From OCS116 cluster bacterium AG-435-F03 (GTDB taxonomy: Bacteria > Pseudomonadota > Alphaproteobacteria > MED-G09): 32,664 nt of DNA. The notes beneath the pieces were generated by a model. It was given only the letters and a program-made list of their open reading frames with translations, did not search any database and was not told where the DNA came from. The stretch spans positions 759,231 through 791,894 of the forward strand of contig QCOV01000001.1 of NCBI GenBank assembly GCA_003212795.1. The letters are read 5' to 3'. Shown piece after piece: positions 9,217-18,812 of this stretch. Both the position numbers and the translations under genes were made by a program. How positions within the stretch are numbered: position 1 is the stretch's first letter; every line of letters begins with the position of its first letter.

Positions 9217-9957
9217 CTATACCCAATCACCTATAGTTGAATGAAAAAGTGATAAAGAACTAACTATTGCAGTATCAGATCTTAAAATTCTTGGTCCCAG
9301 TGAAATAATACTTAAATTTTTAATACTATTAATCTTTTCTCTTTCTTTATCGCTAAAACCACCCTCTGGACCAATAAGAATAGCCCATTTATTTGATTTG
9401 TTTATCTTTTTAATGGACTCAAGTTGTTTTTTTGGATTATTAACACATTTTTCATCACAAAATATTAAAGTTCGCTCAGAATCAAAATGATCCCAATTAT
9501 CAAGTATGTATTCGAGATTTTCTATCTTATTAACCTTTGGAATAAACGTTAAACCGCATTGTTCGGCAGCCTCAATTGCATTAGATAAGATTTTAGATTC
9601 CTTAATAGATTTGTATTGAGTTCTTTCTGTAATAACTGGCCAAATGACTCTAGCGCCTAATTCAGTTATTTTTTGAGCAATAAAATCGACTCTTAATTTC
9701 TTAACTGGCGCGAAAAGTATCCAAATATCACTAGGCTTATCCTTAAAACCAATTTCTTTTAATGTCTTAACTTTTGATATTTTCTTATTTAATTCAAGAA
9801 GCTCAACAATCCACTCACCATCATTTTCATTAAAAATATTAAAATTATCTCCAATATTTAATCGCATAACATTTTTAACATAGTGAGTTTGAGATTGATC
9901 TAACTCTATAAACCCATTTGCTATTTTTTTATTTATATAAACTCGTATAATTTTCAT
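9217..9957 (-). CDS. rsmE: 16S rRNA (uracil1498-N3)-methyltransferase
   Basis: RsmE methylates U1498 of 16S rRNA, using S-adenosylmethionine and a SPOUT-class knotted fold. The 246-residue length is normal. The N-terminal PUA-like part has HYVKNVMRLNIGD (25-37). The knot has LIGPEGGFSDKE at 194-205 and the hallmark SLGPRILRSDTA at 219-230. It is the first gene of a minus-strand run that continues with gshA and the two acyl-CoA dehydrogenases. There is no Shine-Dalgarno sequence; a perfect TATAAT lies only 8 bases before the ATG, suggesting a nearly leaderless message. Confidence 0.94.
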   Translation of the reverse strand: MKIIRVYINKKIANGFIELDQSQTHYVKNVMRLNIGDNFNIFNENDGEWIVELLELNKKISKVKTLKEIGFKDKPSDIWILFAPVKKLRVDFIAQKITELGARVIWPVITERTQYKSIKESKILSNAIEAAEQCGLTFIPKVNKIENLEYILDNWDHFDSERTLIFCDEKCVNNPKKQLESIKKINKSNKWAILIGPEGGFSDKEREKINSIKNLSIISLGPRILRSDTAIVSSLSLFHSTIGDWV

Positions 9958-9965
9958 ATTTCAAT

Positions 9966-9971
9966 ATTATA
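9966..9971 (-). promoter_or_regulatory. Candidate -10 box of rsmE, implying a leaderless transcript
   Basis: TATAAT on the minus strand, with 8 bases between it and the rsmE ATG. With the usual 6-8 base distance from -10 to transcription start, the RNA would begin at or within two bases of the start codon. No convincing -35 is present (best match TTACCT at an 18-base spacer). In AT-rich DNA a chance TATAAT is possible. Confidence 0.45.
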
Positions 9972-10020
9972 AAGTAAAAGATAAATGTTAGGTAACTCTA
10001 AGAAAATTAAATGACAAATT

Positions 10021-12062
<2,042 letters not shown>

Positions 12063-12075
12063 AGAATTATTATTT

Positions 12076-12120
12076 GATTCAATTATCTATATGTTGAGTC
12101 ATTGGTCAGCTGAAGGACTC
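12076..12120. promoter_or_regulatory. Array of three GANTC sites at 20-bp intervals upstream of ccrM
   Basis: GATTC at 12076-12080, GAGTC at 12096-12100 and GACTC at 12116-12120 lie exactly 20 bp apart, about two helical turns. They fall near -51, -71 and -91 of the candidate ccrM promoter. The second overlaps the rnhB stop codon and the third lies inside rnhB. These are the predicted recognition sites of the methyltransferase encoded directly downstream. In Caulobacter, GANTC sites near the ccrM promoter make its transcription sensitive to methylation; a similar role here is inferred. Confidence 0.65.
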
Positions 12121-12716
12121 AATATCTTGCGAATGGGAGAAAATGATTTTCTGTGGTGTTTTGTTACACCATAAGCATTTAATGCATTTTGGTGATCTTT
12201 TGTTCCATATCCTTTGTTTTTTTTCCATTTATATTCTGGGTGTTCGTTATCGATATTTAACATAAATTTGTCTCTCTCAACTTTAGCAATTATTGATGCT
12301 GCAGCAATTGACATTGAGATGCTATCACCTTTTATTATACTTTCATGAGGAATATTAAAATTTGGACTTAAATTCCCATCTACAAGTATATAATCAGGTT
12401 TTATAATTAAATTTTCTAATGCTCTTCTCATAGAAAGAAATGTAGCCTCGAGAATGTTTAATTGATCTATTTCATCTGGTGAAGCGCAACCTACGCCATA
12501 ATTATGATTTATAAGAATTTCTTCATATAGCTCTATACGTTTTTTTTCCGAAATTTTTTTAGAGTCATTTATACCATCAGGTATACAGTTCCTATTTAAA
12601 ATAACGATTGCTGAATAAACTGGCCCAGCCCAAGGGCCTCTTCCCGCCTCATCTACACCAGCAATATTATTAAAATCTAATTGTCTTTTTTTATCCTCAA
12701 CAGAAAAATCGGGCAC
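12099..12716 (-). CDS. rnhB: Ribonuclease HII
   Basis: Cuts the RNA strand of RNA-DNA hybrids and removes single misincorporated ribonucleotides. The signature GVDEAGRGPWAGPV begins at residue 20. The catalytic acidic residues read as Asp22, Glu23, Asp113 (LVDGN) and Asp149 (KVERD). Length 205 residues, normal. The start codon is GTG and shares its G with the stop of gcvPB (TAGTG), so translation is probably coupled to the glycine cleavage genes. Its 3' end carries part of the GANTC array that faces ccrM. The rnhB-ccrM pairing is a recurrent alphaproteobacterial arrangement. Confidence 0.94.
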   Translation of the reverse strand: MPDFSVEDKKRQLDFNNIAGVDEAGRGPWAGPVYSAIVILNRNCIPDGINDSKKISEKKRIELYEEILINHNYGVGCASPDEIDQLNILEATFLSMRRALENLIIKPDYILVDGNLSPNFNIPHESIIKGDSISMSIAAASIIAKVERDKFMLNIDNEHPEYKWKKNKGYGTKDHQNALNAYGVTKHHRKSFSPIRKILSPSADQ

Positions 12717-14215
12717 TACTCTGCTGCAATTACGTCATTCTTTTGCCATCTTAAAACTGGGTTTCTTGCGGCTTTCGTTTCATCCAATCTTCTAATGGGA
12801 GTATAAATTGGAGCCTTCTTAAAGAAATCTTCTCCATCTTGAGTTTTTGAGGCTAATTCCCTAATGGTTTCAATAAATTGATCAATAGAATTCTTTGACT
12901 CAGTTTCGGTTGGTTCAACAAGTAATGCTCCATGAACAACAAGAGGGAAATATATTGTCATTGGATGGTAACCTTTATCTATTAAAGCCTTTGCAAAATC
13001 AATTGTCTCAACACCTGTTCCACTTAAGAAATCATCATTAAATAAAACTTCATGCATACAATATCCTTCATAAGCAGGTGTCAAAATACCCTCTAATGAA
13101 GATTTAATATAATTTGCATTCAGAACTGCGTCTTCTGAAACTTGTCTTAAACCGTCAGAACCATGACTCATCATGTAAGATAGAGCTCTAACAAACATTC
13201 CCATTTGGCCATGAAAAACACAAAGCCGACCAAAAGATTTATCAATATCTTTGTCATTATGATTTTCCACTAAATAATAATTCTCTTCATCTTTTTTTAA
13301 AAGTGGGGCTGGACAGAAATCCTTTAAAATATCAGAGAAAACTACCGGACCAGACCCTGGTCCACCTCCACCATGGGGTGTAGAAAATGTTTTATGTAAA
13401 TTGATATGCATAGCATCAATGCCCAAGTCACCAGGCCTCACTTTGCCAACTAAGGCATTAAAGTTAGCTCCGTCACAATACAAATAACCACCTGCATCAT
13501 GAATATAATTTGCTATTTCAATAATATCGTCCTCAAAAAGACCACATGTATTTGGATTTGTAATCATTGCTGCAGCAAAGTCTTTATCTACATTTTCTTT
13601 AAAATCATCAAAATTCAATCTACCATTTTTATCAGATTTTATTGTTACAACATCAAAACCTAAAAAAGCAGCAGTTGCAGGATTAGTACCATGAGCGGAA
13701 TCAGGGACTAAAACCTTAGTTCGATTACACTCATTTCTTGCTTCTATCGCTTTTTTAATTGCAAGCATTCCACAAAGTTCACCTTGAGCACCAGCTTTTG
13801 GAGTCATAGTAACAGCTTTCATTCCTGTTAATTCTTTTAACCAAATAGAAATTTCATCTATAAGTTCAAGAGCACCCTGGCATGTTGATAAAGGTTGAAG
13901 TGGATGAACTTCAGAAAATCCTTTTAATCTTGCTAATTTCTCATTTAGTCTTGGATTATGCTTCATTGTACACGAACCTAAAGGGTAAAGACCTGCATCA
14001 ATAGAGTAGTTCTTTCTTGATAATCTAACATAATGTCTAATTGACTCAGGCTCACTTAATCCAGGTAAGCCAATTTCTCGATCCTCAAAACATTCACCAA
14101 TAAAGTTTTCTTTAAATGTTGGTTTATTAAGATCAACTCCAGATTTATCCACACCCCCAATTTCAAACAATATTGGTTCGTCGTGATTTAAACCTTTATT
14201 CGAATTTTTCATCAT
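12716..14215 (-). CDS. gcvPB: Glycine dehydrogenase (decarboxylating) subunit 2
   Basis: C-terminal half of the P-protein of the glycine cleavage system, encoded as a separate subunit. With subunit 1 it decarboxylates glycine through pyridoxal phosphate and passes the aminomethyl group to the lipoyl arm of GcvH. The PLP lysine is Lys275 in INLHKTFSTPHGGGGPG (271-287). The AHGTNPA (175-181) and PLGSCTMK (78-85) stretches are typical. Length 499 residues, usual for the split form. Its ATG overlaps the gcvPA stop by 4 bases (ATGA). The downstream rnhB overlaps by one base. Confidence 0.95.
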   Translation of the reverse strand: MMKNSNKGLNHDEPILFEIGGVDKSGVDLNKPTFKENFIGECFEDREIGLPGLSEPESIRHYVRLSRKNYSIDAGLYPLGSCTMKHNPRLNEKLARLKGFSEVHPLQPLSTCQGALELIDEISIWLKELTGMKAVTMTPKAGAQGELCGMLAIKKAIEARNECNRTKVLVPDSAHGTNPATAAFLGFDVVTIKSDKNGRLNFDDFKENVDKDFAAAMITNPNTCGLFEDDIIEIANYIHDAGGYLYCDGANFNALVGKVRPGDLGIDAMHINLHKTFSTPHGGGGPGSGPVVFSDILKDFCPAPLLKKDEENYYLVENHNDKDIDKSFGRLCVFHGQMGMFVRALSYMMSHGSDGLRQVSEDAVLNANYIKSSLEGILTPAYEGYCMHEVLFNDDFLSGTGVETIDFAKALIDKGYHPMTIYFPLVVHGALLVEPTETESKNSIDQFIETIRELASKTQDGEDFFKKAPIYTPIRRLDETKAARNPVLRWQKNDVIAAE

Positions 14216-15555
14216 AAAACCTCATTTGCTGCTTCAATATATGAATTCATATCATCTTCTGTGTTAGTTTCCGTACTAGCAACCACGACAAAATTATCTA
14301 ATTCCTTATTATTATTAATCAATCTTGATACAGGTATGCCTGCTAGAACACCTTTTTCTGCCATTCTATCAACAAATACTTCGCCCTTAATTGGTAATTC
14401 GATAGTAAATTCATTGAAAAAACTTTTATTTAACAATTTAACTTCTGGGATTTTTAATATTTTTTCTTTCAAATTTAATGCTGACTCATGATTAAGTCTT
14501 GAAAGGCTCTTAAAACCTTTCTCACCAAGAAGTGTTAAGTGAATTGTAAATGCCAGGCTGCATAGTCCTGAATTTGTACATATATTTGATGTAGCTTTTT
14601 CTCTTCTAATATGTTGCTCTCTTGCTGATAATGTAAGTACAAAACCTTTTTTTCCATCAACATCTTCAGACTCTCCAACAATCCGTCCAGGAATTTGCCT
14701 TAAATATTTATTCTTTGTTGATAATAGACCTACATATGGTCCTCCAAAATTCATAGGATTGCCTAGGGACTGACCTTCGCATGCCACAATATCAGCACCC
14801 ATTGCGCCTGGGGATTTCATCATTCCTAATGATAAAACTTCAGTTACAACAACAATAAGCAATGCTCCCTTACTTTGAACAAATTCTGCTAAAGATGATA
14901 AGTCATAACAAGAGCCAAAAAAGTCTGGATTTTGTACGACTACACAAGCAGTATTTTCATCAACTTCATTAAATAAATAATCAATATCAATAGAAAAATT
15001 TCTATTATAAACAAACTCGCTATCTTTAATCCCTGATACAGTTTTGATAACATCTGCATAATGAGGGTGGATTGTATTTGATAAAATAACTTCATTTCTT
15101 TTAGTTATTCTTTTCGCCATTGATACTGCTTCAGCAGCAGCCGTTGATCCGTCATACATAGATGCATTAGAAATATCCATGCCAGTTAAGAGAGATACCT
15201 GAGTTTGGAATTCATATAGATATTGCAATGTTCCCTGTGATATTTCTGGTTGATACGGGGTATATGAAGTCAAAAATTCTGATCTCTGAATAATATGATC
15301 CACACTTGCAGGAATATGATGTTTATATGATCCACCACCAATGAAAAAATTGCTATTATCTGCATGGAGATTTTTATCAGACAAAAGGGATAAATGTTTT
15401 TCTACTTCCATTTCAGTTTTATGATTAGGTAAATCAAATTTTGGATTAATGCTTACTTTCTCCGCAATATTAGAAAAAAGTTCATCAATATTATTCACTC
15501 CAATAGTGCTTAACATTTCTTCTCTATCATTTTTAGTTAATGGTAAATATCTCAT
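14212..15555 (-). CDS. gcvPA: Glycine dehydrogenase (decarboxylating) subunit 1
   Basis: N-terminal half of the P-protein, 447 residues, the normal size for the split form. It forms a heterotetramer with subunit 2 and resembles a PLP fold without the lysine. Recognisable stretches are YTPYQPEISQGTLQ (about 98-111), FGGPYVG near 269-275, IPGRIVGES and LSAREQHIRREKATSNIC. The ATG directly follows the gcvH stop (TAAATG), and the end overlaps gcvPB by 4 bases, so the three are translated in series. Many proteobacteria have the fused single-chain GcvP instead. Confidence 0.95.
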   Translation of the reverse strand: MRYLPLTKNDREEMLSTIGVNNIDELFSNIAEKVSINPKFDLPNHKTEMEVEKHLSLLSDKNLHADNSNFFIGGGSYKHHIPASVDHIIQRSEFLTSYTPYQPEISQGTLQYLYEFQTQVSLLTGMDISNASMYDGSTAAAEAVSMAKRITKRNEVILSNTIHPHYADVIKTVSGIKDSEFVYNRNFSIDIDYLFNEVDENTACVVVQNPDFFGSCYDLSSLAEFVQSKGALLIVVVTEVLSLGMMKSPGAMGADIVACEGQSLGNPMNFGGPYVGLLSTKNKYLRQIPGRIVGESEDVDGKKGFVLTLSAREQHIRREKATSNICTNSGLCSLAFTIHLTLLGEKGFKSLSRLNHESALNLKEKILKIPEVKLLNKSFFNEFTIELPIKGEVFVDRMAEKGVLAGIPVSRLINNNKELDNFVVVASTETNTEDDMNSYIEAANEVL

Positions 15556-15927
15556 TTAATCACCTATATGTTTCTGATATTCTTCTTCAGACATAAGCCC
15601 TGAAAGCTCATCATTATTAGAAATTTCAATTTCGTAAAACCAACCCTTACCAACAGGATCTTCGTTTACTATTTCTGGGGTTGAATTTAGATCTTCATTG
15701 GATTTTGTTATTGTACCAGAAACTGGAGAATACACTTCACTTGCTGCCTTTACAGATTCAACAACAGCAATATCTTTTCCAATTTCTGCAGTTATACCTT
15801 CCTCTGGTAGTTCAACAAAAACAATATCTCCCAGTTGCTCACTTGCATATGCAGTGATGCCTACAACACCAATATTGTCTTCTACTTTTATCCATTCATG
15901 ATCCTTAGTAAAATAAATTTCAGCCAT
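15556..15927 (-). CDS. gcvH: Glycine cleavage system H protein (lipoyl carrier)
   Basis: Small lipoate-carrying protein that shuttles the aminomethyl group between the P, T and L proteins. I place the start at the ATG giving MAEIYFTKDHEW, 123 residues. A longer open frame begins 12 codons upstream inside gcvT, but it adds residues unlike the family. The lipoylated lysine is Lys60 in VVESVKAASE. The chosen ATG follows the gcvT stop after a single base (TAA-A-ATG), which suggests reinitiation. An AGGGG about 11 bases upstream may help. No L protein (lpd) gene is in the window. Confidence 0.95.
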   Translation of the reverse strand: MAEIYFTKDHEWIKVEDNIGVVGITAYASEQLGDIVFVELPEEGITAEIGKDIAVVESVKAASEVYSPVSGTITKSNEDLNSTPEIVNEDPVGKGWFYEIEISNNDELSGLMSEEEYQKHIGD

Positions 15928-15928
15928 T

Positions 15929-17065
15929 TTATTTGTTACCCCTAAAATATTTATGCTCAACAAAAGGAAGTGAAGTTATTTCTGCTGGTATTAAATTACC
16001 TCTAACATTTAACAACACTTCACATTCACTTTTTAGGATATCTGAATTAATGTATCCCATAGCAATTGGTGTTTGGAGTGAAGGTGAATACCCTCCGCTA
16101 GTGATTTCGCCTATTGTTTTTTCATTTTTATCAAAAATTTGTGTTCCTTCTCTAGCTGGAAGTTTACCCAAGGGCTTAATGCCAACTAATTTTCTTTCAA
16201 CCCCATTTTCTAAATCTTTTTTGATCGGTTCATGGCCAATAAAACCGCCATTTTCTATTCTTTCTTTTGGAATAGACCATTTTAAACCAGCTTCGATTGG
16301 TGATACAGAGGATGATATGTCATTTCCATACAAACAAAGCCCTGCTTCCATTCTTAAAGAATTTCTAGCGCCCAAACCAGCAAGTTTAACACCTTCGCAT
16401 TGTAAGAGTTCGTTTATAAATTTTTCTGCATACCTATCTTTTATCGATATCTCAAAACCATCTTCACCAGTATATCCACATCTAGAAATAAAAAATTTTT
16501 CATTATTATAATTAAACCAATCAGCTGTCATGAAAGGCATATCATCAATTTCTTGAAAAAAAGTCTTTAAAATATTTGATGAGTTTGGTCCTTGTAAGGC
16601 TATTAGAGCTCTATCCTCAATCAATTCAATTTTATAGGTTTTATTTAGATTATTATATAAATGATCAAGGTCTTTAGGGGTGCAATCTGCATTAACAACA
16701 AGCCAAACATGATCTTCCTCAAAAGTTCTACAGATCATTAGATCATCAATAATCTTACCTTCGTTATTAAGAAATTGTGTATATTTAATTTGACCAGGAG
16801 CTATCTTAGAAAATGAAATGGGAAGTATCTTTTCCATTGCATCATAAATCATTGGTCCCGATATTTTAATCTGCCCCATATGTGAAACATCAAAAATGCT
16901 CACAGAATTTCTTGTATGATTATGCTCAGCAATAATACCGTTTTCGTATTGAATAGGTAAATAATATCCAGCAAAAGGTACTAATTTTGCTCTATTATCG
17001 TTGTGAACTTTGTATAAAGGGGTGGTTTTAAGATTTTGTTCTAAACCCCAATAAGCCTCAGACAT
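15929..17065 (-). CDS. gcvT: Glycine cleavage system T protein (aminomethyltransferase)
   Basis: Transfers the methylene group from GcvH to tetrahydrofolate and releases ammonia. The chosen ATG gives 378 residues starting MSEAYWGLEQNLKTTPLY. It has an excellent GGAGA site a few bases upstream. A longer frame opening at 17113 would read into the riboswitch and is rejected. Conserved stretches are LVPFAGYYLPIQY (28-40), FDVSHMGQI (58-66), CGYTGEDGFEIS and the C-terminal SGGYSPSLQTPIAMGYI. First gene of the operon gcvT-gcvH-gcvPA-gcvPB-rnhB. A glycine riboswitch ends about 40 bases upstream of the start, so synthesis should follow the glycine level. Confidence 0.95.
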   Translation of the reverse strand: MSEAYWGLEQNLKTTPLYKVHNDNRAKLVPFAGYYLPIQYENGIIAEHNHTRNSVSIFDVSHMGQIKISGPMIYDAMEKILPISFSKIAPGQIKYTQFLNNEGKIIDDLMICRTFEEDHVWLVVNADCTPKDLDHLYNNLNKTYKIELIEDRALIALQGPNSSNILKTFFQEIDDMPFMTADWFNYNNEKFFISRCGYTGEDGFEISIKDRYAEKFINELLQCEGVKLAGLGARNSLRMEAGLCLYGNDISSSVSPIEAGLKWSIPKERIENGGFIGHEPIKKDLENGVERKLVGIKPLGKLPAREGTQIFDKNEKTIGEITSGGYSPSLQTPIAMGYINSDILKSECEVLLNVRGNLIPAEITSLPFVEHKYFRGNK

Positions 17066-17084
17066 ATGATCTCCATGACAGAAT

Positions 17085-17098
17085 AGTTGTTTCCAACT
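17085..17098 (-). promoter_or_regulatory. Small hairpin between glycine riboswitch and gcvT ribosome site
   Basis: On the minus strand, AGTTG and CAACT form a 5-bp stem closed by a GAAA tetraloop, just before the gcvT Shine-Dalgarno sequence. There is no following U-run, so it is not a terminator. It may be part of the expression platform, which would then act on translation; this is only suggested by position. Confidence 0.35.
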
Positions 17099-17103
17099 GC
17101 CCT

Positions 17104-17269
17104 CCTCTGTCATTGGACCCTGAGAGATTTGACAACCTAAGTTGCTTACCCCGTCGGAGAAGTATTAAACTTACTTTCCAGAGTTTTATGATATTTGCGG
17201 TCCTTTTGCCTGAGAGTTTCCGAGGGCGGTTGCTCCTTCGGCGCTATAAAAGTCTCTCCCGCAAATATC
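17104..17269 (-). ncRNA. Glycine riboswitch, two aptamers in tandem
   Basis: Cis-acting RNA that binds glycine, in the gcvT leader. Aptamer 1 (17190-17269) has a perfect 11-bp P1 (GATATTTGCGG with CCGCAAATATC), the GGGAGAG and CTCTCAGG strands and the core GCGCCGAAGGAGCAA. Aptamer 2 (17104-17184) has a weaker P1 (CTCTG with CAGAG) and a changed core, CCGACGGGGTAA. A CAACTTAGGTTG hairpin and the CTCTCAGG strand are kept. The two are joined by about 5 bases, as in known tandem forms. The usual effect is to turn on the glycine cleavage genes when glycine is plentiful. No U-run terminator lies between it and gcvT. Confidence 0.93.
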
Positions 17270-17270
17270 T

Positions 17271-17286
17271 AGAATCAATTGATTCT
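17271..17286. repeat. Perfect 16-bp palindrome with two GANTC sites at the start of the gcv transcript
   Basis: AGAATCAATTGATTCT is a perfect inverted repeat. It contains GAATC (17272-17276) and GATTC (17281-17285), both predicted CcrM sites. It lies between the candidate -10 box and the first riboswitch stem, near the predicted transcription start (about 17287). It could be an operator for a dimeric regulator, a short 5' hairpin in the RNA, or simply chance. Confidence 0.6.
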
Positions 17287-17293
17287 TTTTATA

Positions 17294-17321
17294 TATTTAA
17301 ACACATATAAGATTTTGTCAA
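17294..17321 (-). promoter_or_regulatory. Candidate promoter of the gcvT operon
   Basis: On the minus strand a perfect -35, TTGACA (17316-17321), is followed after 16 bases by a weak -10, TAAATA (17294-17299); an overlapping TATATA gives a poorer spacing. The predicted start near 17287 sits directly upstream of the palindrome and the riboswitch. The position relative to the riboswitch supports it; the -10 choice is uncertain. Confidence 0.5.
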
Positions 17322-17326
17322 TTTTG

Positions 17327-17779
17327 TTATTCAAGGCCAATCAGAACTTTATATGATGAACCTGTTCTACCCTCTTCAATCTTTGACCTGAGTCCCTCTA
17401 TCGGAATTGAAAAAGAGCTTATTTTTTGATTCTTCAGTTTCACAGAAACAATTTTTGACCACTTGTCTATAACTGTATCATCTGGTCCAACAAATGCTAT
17501 AAATAGATTAATCCTTAAATTCTCTAATGTCACAGTATCACTGTTAATAACATCGCCAAAAATACCAACATCAAAATTAATATTCTTCCTTCTTAAGTTA
17601 TATTCGCAAATCATTATCGTCCTATTTAATTCAATGACTAAATCTGATCTGTCTATTTCTTTTGTCTCACTTCCTTTTAATATAGCTGCTCTTGGGCATG
17701 GACCAGGGTCAAAATAAGCAGAGTCAGAACAACTAACTAAAAAAATCAAAATAGATATTATGAAATAATTTTTAAACAT
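17327..17779 (-). CDS. Lipoprotein of unknown function
   Basis: I do not recognise this protein. From the ATG at 17779 it has 150 residues: a lipoprotein signal (FIISILIFLVSC) with the lipid-carrying cysteine at position 17. A small, mostly beta-rich domain follows, with DPGPCPRAAIL and a second cysteine pair. It should be exported and anchored by lipid; the residue after the cysteine is Ser, which does not suggest inner-membrane retention in the E. coli code. A frame starting at an upstream TTG would add four residues before the signal peptide and is less likely. It is encoded alone, facing away from ispH across 82 bases, and ends next to the gcv promoter region. Its role cannot be told from context. 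Confidence 0.75.
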   Translation of the reverse strand: MFKNYFIISILIFLVSCSDSAYFDPGPCPRAAILKGSETKEIDRSDLVIELNRTIMICEYNLRRKNINFDVGIFGDVINSDTVTLENLRINLFIAFVGPDDTVIDKWSKIVSVKLKNQKISSFSIPIEGLRSKIEEGRTGSSYKVLIGLE

Positions 17780-17826
17780 ATTGTTTTCCAAGAAAATATT
17801 AATTCTTAAATAAGTAAATAAATTTG

Positions 17827-17832
17827 TATAAT
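17827..17832 (+). promoter_or_regulatory. Candidate -10 box of the ispH operon
   Basis: A perfect TATAAT on the plus strand, 29 bases before the ispH ATG, implies a leader of about 20 bases. The -35 region is poor (TTCTTA at an 18-base spacer). No Shine-Dalgarno sequence is seen before the ATG. Confidence 0.45.
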
Positions 17833-17861
17833 AAACATATATTAGTTAAATCAGACATAAA

Positions 17862-18809
17862 ATGAACTTAAAATTAAAAAAAATATTATATCTGCCTCAT
17901 CCGAGAGGATTTTGTGCTGGTGTTGATCGAGCAATAAATATTGTTGAGTTATCATTAGAGAAATATGGGCCGCCAATTTTTGTACGACACGAAATTGTTC
18001 ACAACCCTTGGGTAATAAAAGATTTAGAGTCTAAAGGTGTGATATTCATTGAAAACCTTAAAGATGCGCCTAAAGGATCTAGAGTAATTTTTTCTGCACA
18101 TGGAATTCCTAAAAGTGTATTGATTGAAGCTAAGGCAAAAGAAATGCCGTTTATTGATGCAACATGTCCTTTAGTTATAAAGGTTCATAATGAAGCAAAA
18201 AGGCTTTATAGGGATGGAGCCCATATATTTCTTATTGGTCATGAAGGTCATCCAGAAGTTATAGGGACAATGGGACAAATTCCGTTAGATGCTATTACTT
18301 TAATTCAAAATAAACAAGATGTTAAAGAATTAAAAAAAATTAACTACAAGAAGGTGGCTCTAATCACTCAAACCACCTTATCAGTAGATGATACCAAAGA
18401 AATCATTGATGAATTAAAGTCCATTTTTCCAAATATTATTCAACCTCCAAAAGAAGATATTTGTTATGCAACTACAAACCGTCAATTAGCAATAAAATCT
18501 ATCGCGAGTAAATGTGATTTAATTTATGTCATTGGCGCTAATAACTCATCAAATTCATTAAGATTGGTCGAGGTTGGAAAAAGGTCTGGTTGTGATGAAA
18601 CACATTTGATATCAGATACATCTGAAGTTAATTGGAAATTGGTAGAAAAAAAACAAAAAATAGGATTAACGGCTGGCGCGAGCGCACCAGATATACTAAT
18701 TCAAGAGTTTATAAATGAATTGAATCAATTATATAATGTAGAAATTAAAAAGATCTCAGTTGCTGATGAAAATATAACATTTAAAATACCTAGGGAACTT
18801 AATGAGTAA
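17862..18809 (+). CDS. ispH: 4-hydroxy-3-methylbut-2-enyl diphosphate reductase
   Basis: Last enzyme of the non-mevalonate isoprenoid pathway; reduces HMBPP to IPP and DMAPP with a [4Fe-4S] cluster. The three cluster cysteines are Cys18 (PRGFCAGV), Cys102 (DATCPLV) and Cys201 (DICYATTNRQ). The diphosphate-binding histidines are in VRHEIVHN (42-49) and FSAHGIP (78-84), and the ANNSSNS stretch is present. Length 315 residues, normal. It is the first gene of ispH-thrB-rnhA, a conserved alphaproteobacterial order. The next start is 3 bases after its stop. Confidence 0.96.
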   Translation: MNLKLKKILYLPHPRGFCAGVDRAINIVELSLEKYGPPIFVRHEIVHNPWVIKDLESKGVIFIENLKDAPKGSRVIFSAHGIPKSVLIEAKAKEMPFIDATCPLVIKVHNEAKRLYRDGAHIFLIGHEGHPEVIGTMGQIPLDAITLIQNKQDVKELKKINYKKVALITQTTLSVDDTKEIIDELKSIFPNIIQPPKEDICYATTNRQLAIKSIASKCDLIYVIGANNSSNSLRLVEVGKRSGCDETHLISDTSEVNWKLVEKKQKIGLTAGASAPDILIQEFINELNQLYNVEIKKISVADENITFKIPRELNE

Positions 18810-18812
18810 TAA

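Noticed and set aside
15928..15963. A 12-codon longer start for gcvH inside gcvT
   Set aside because: GcvH proteins start with a short run before YFTKDHEW; the ATG at 15927 fits that and follows the gcvT stop after one base.
15933..16511. A 192-codon open frame on the plus strand
   Set aside because: It is antisense to gcvT, has no recognisable domain, and gcvT is certain.
17066..17113. A 16-codon longer start for gcvT
   Set aside because: It would begin inside the second riboswitch aptamer, adds residues unlike GcvT, and lacks the strong GGAGA site that precedes the ATG at 17065.
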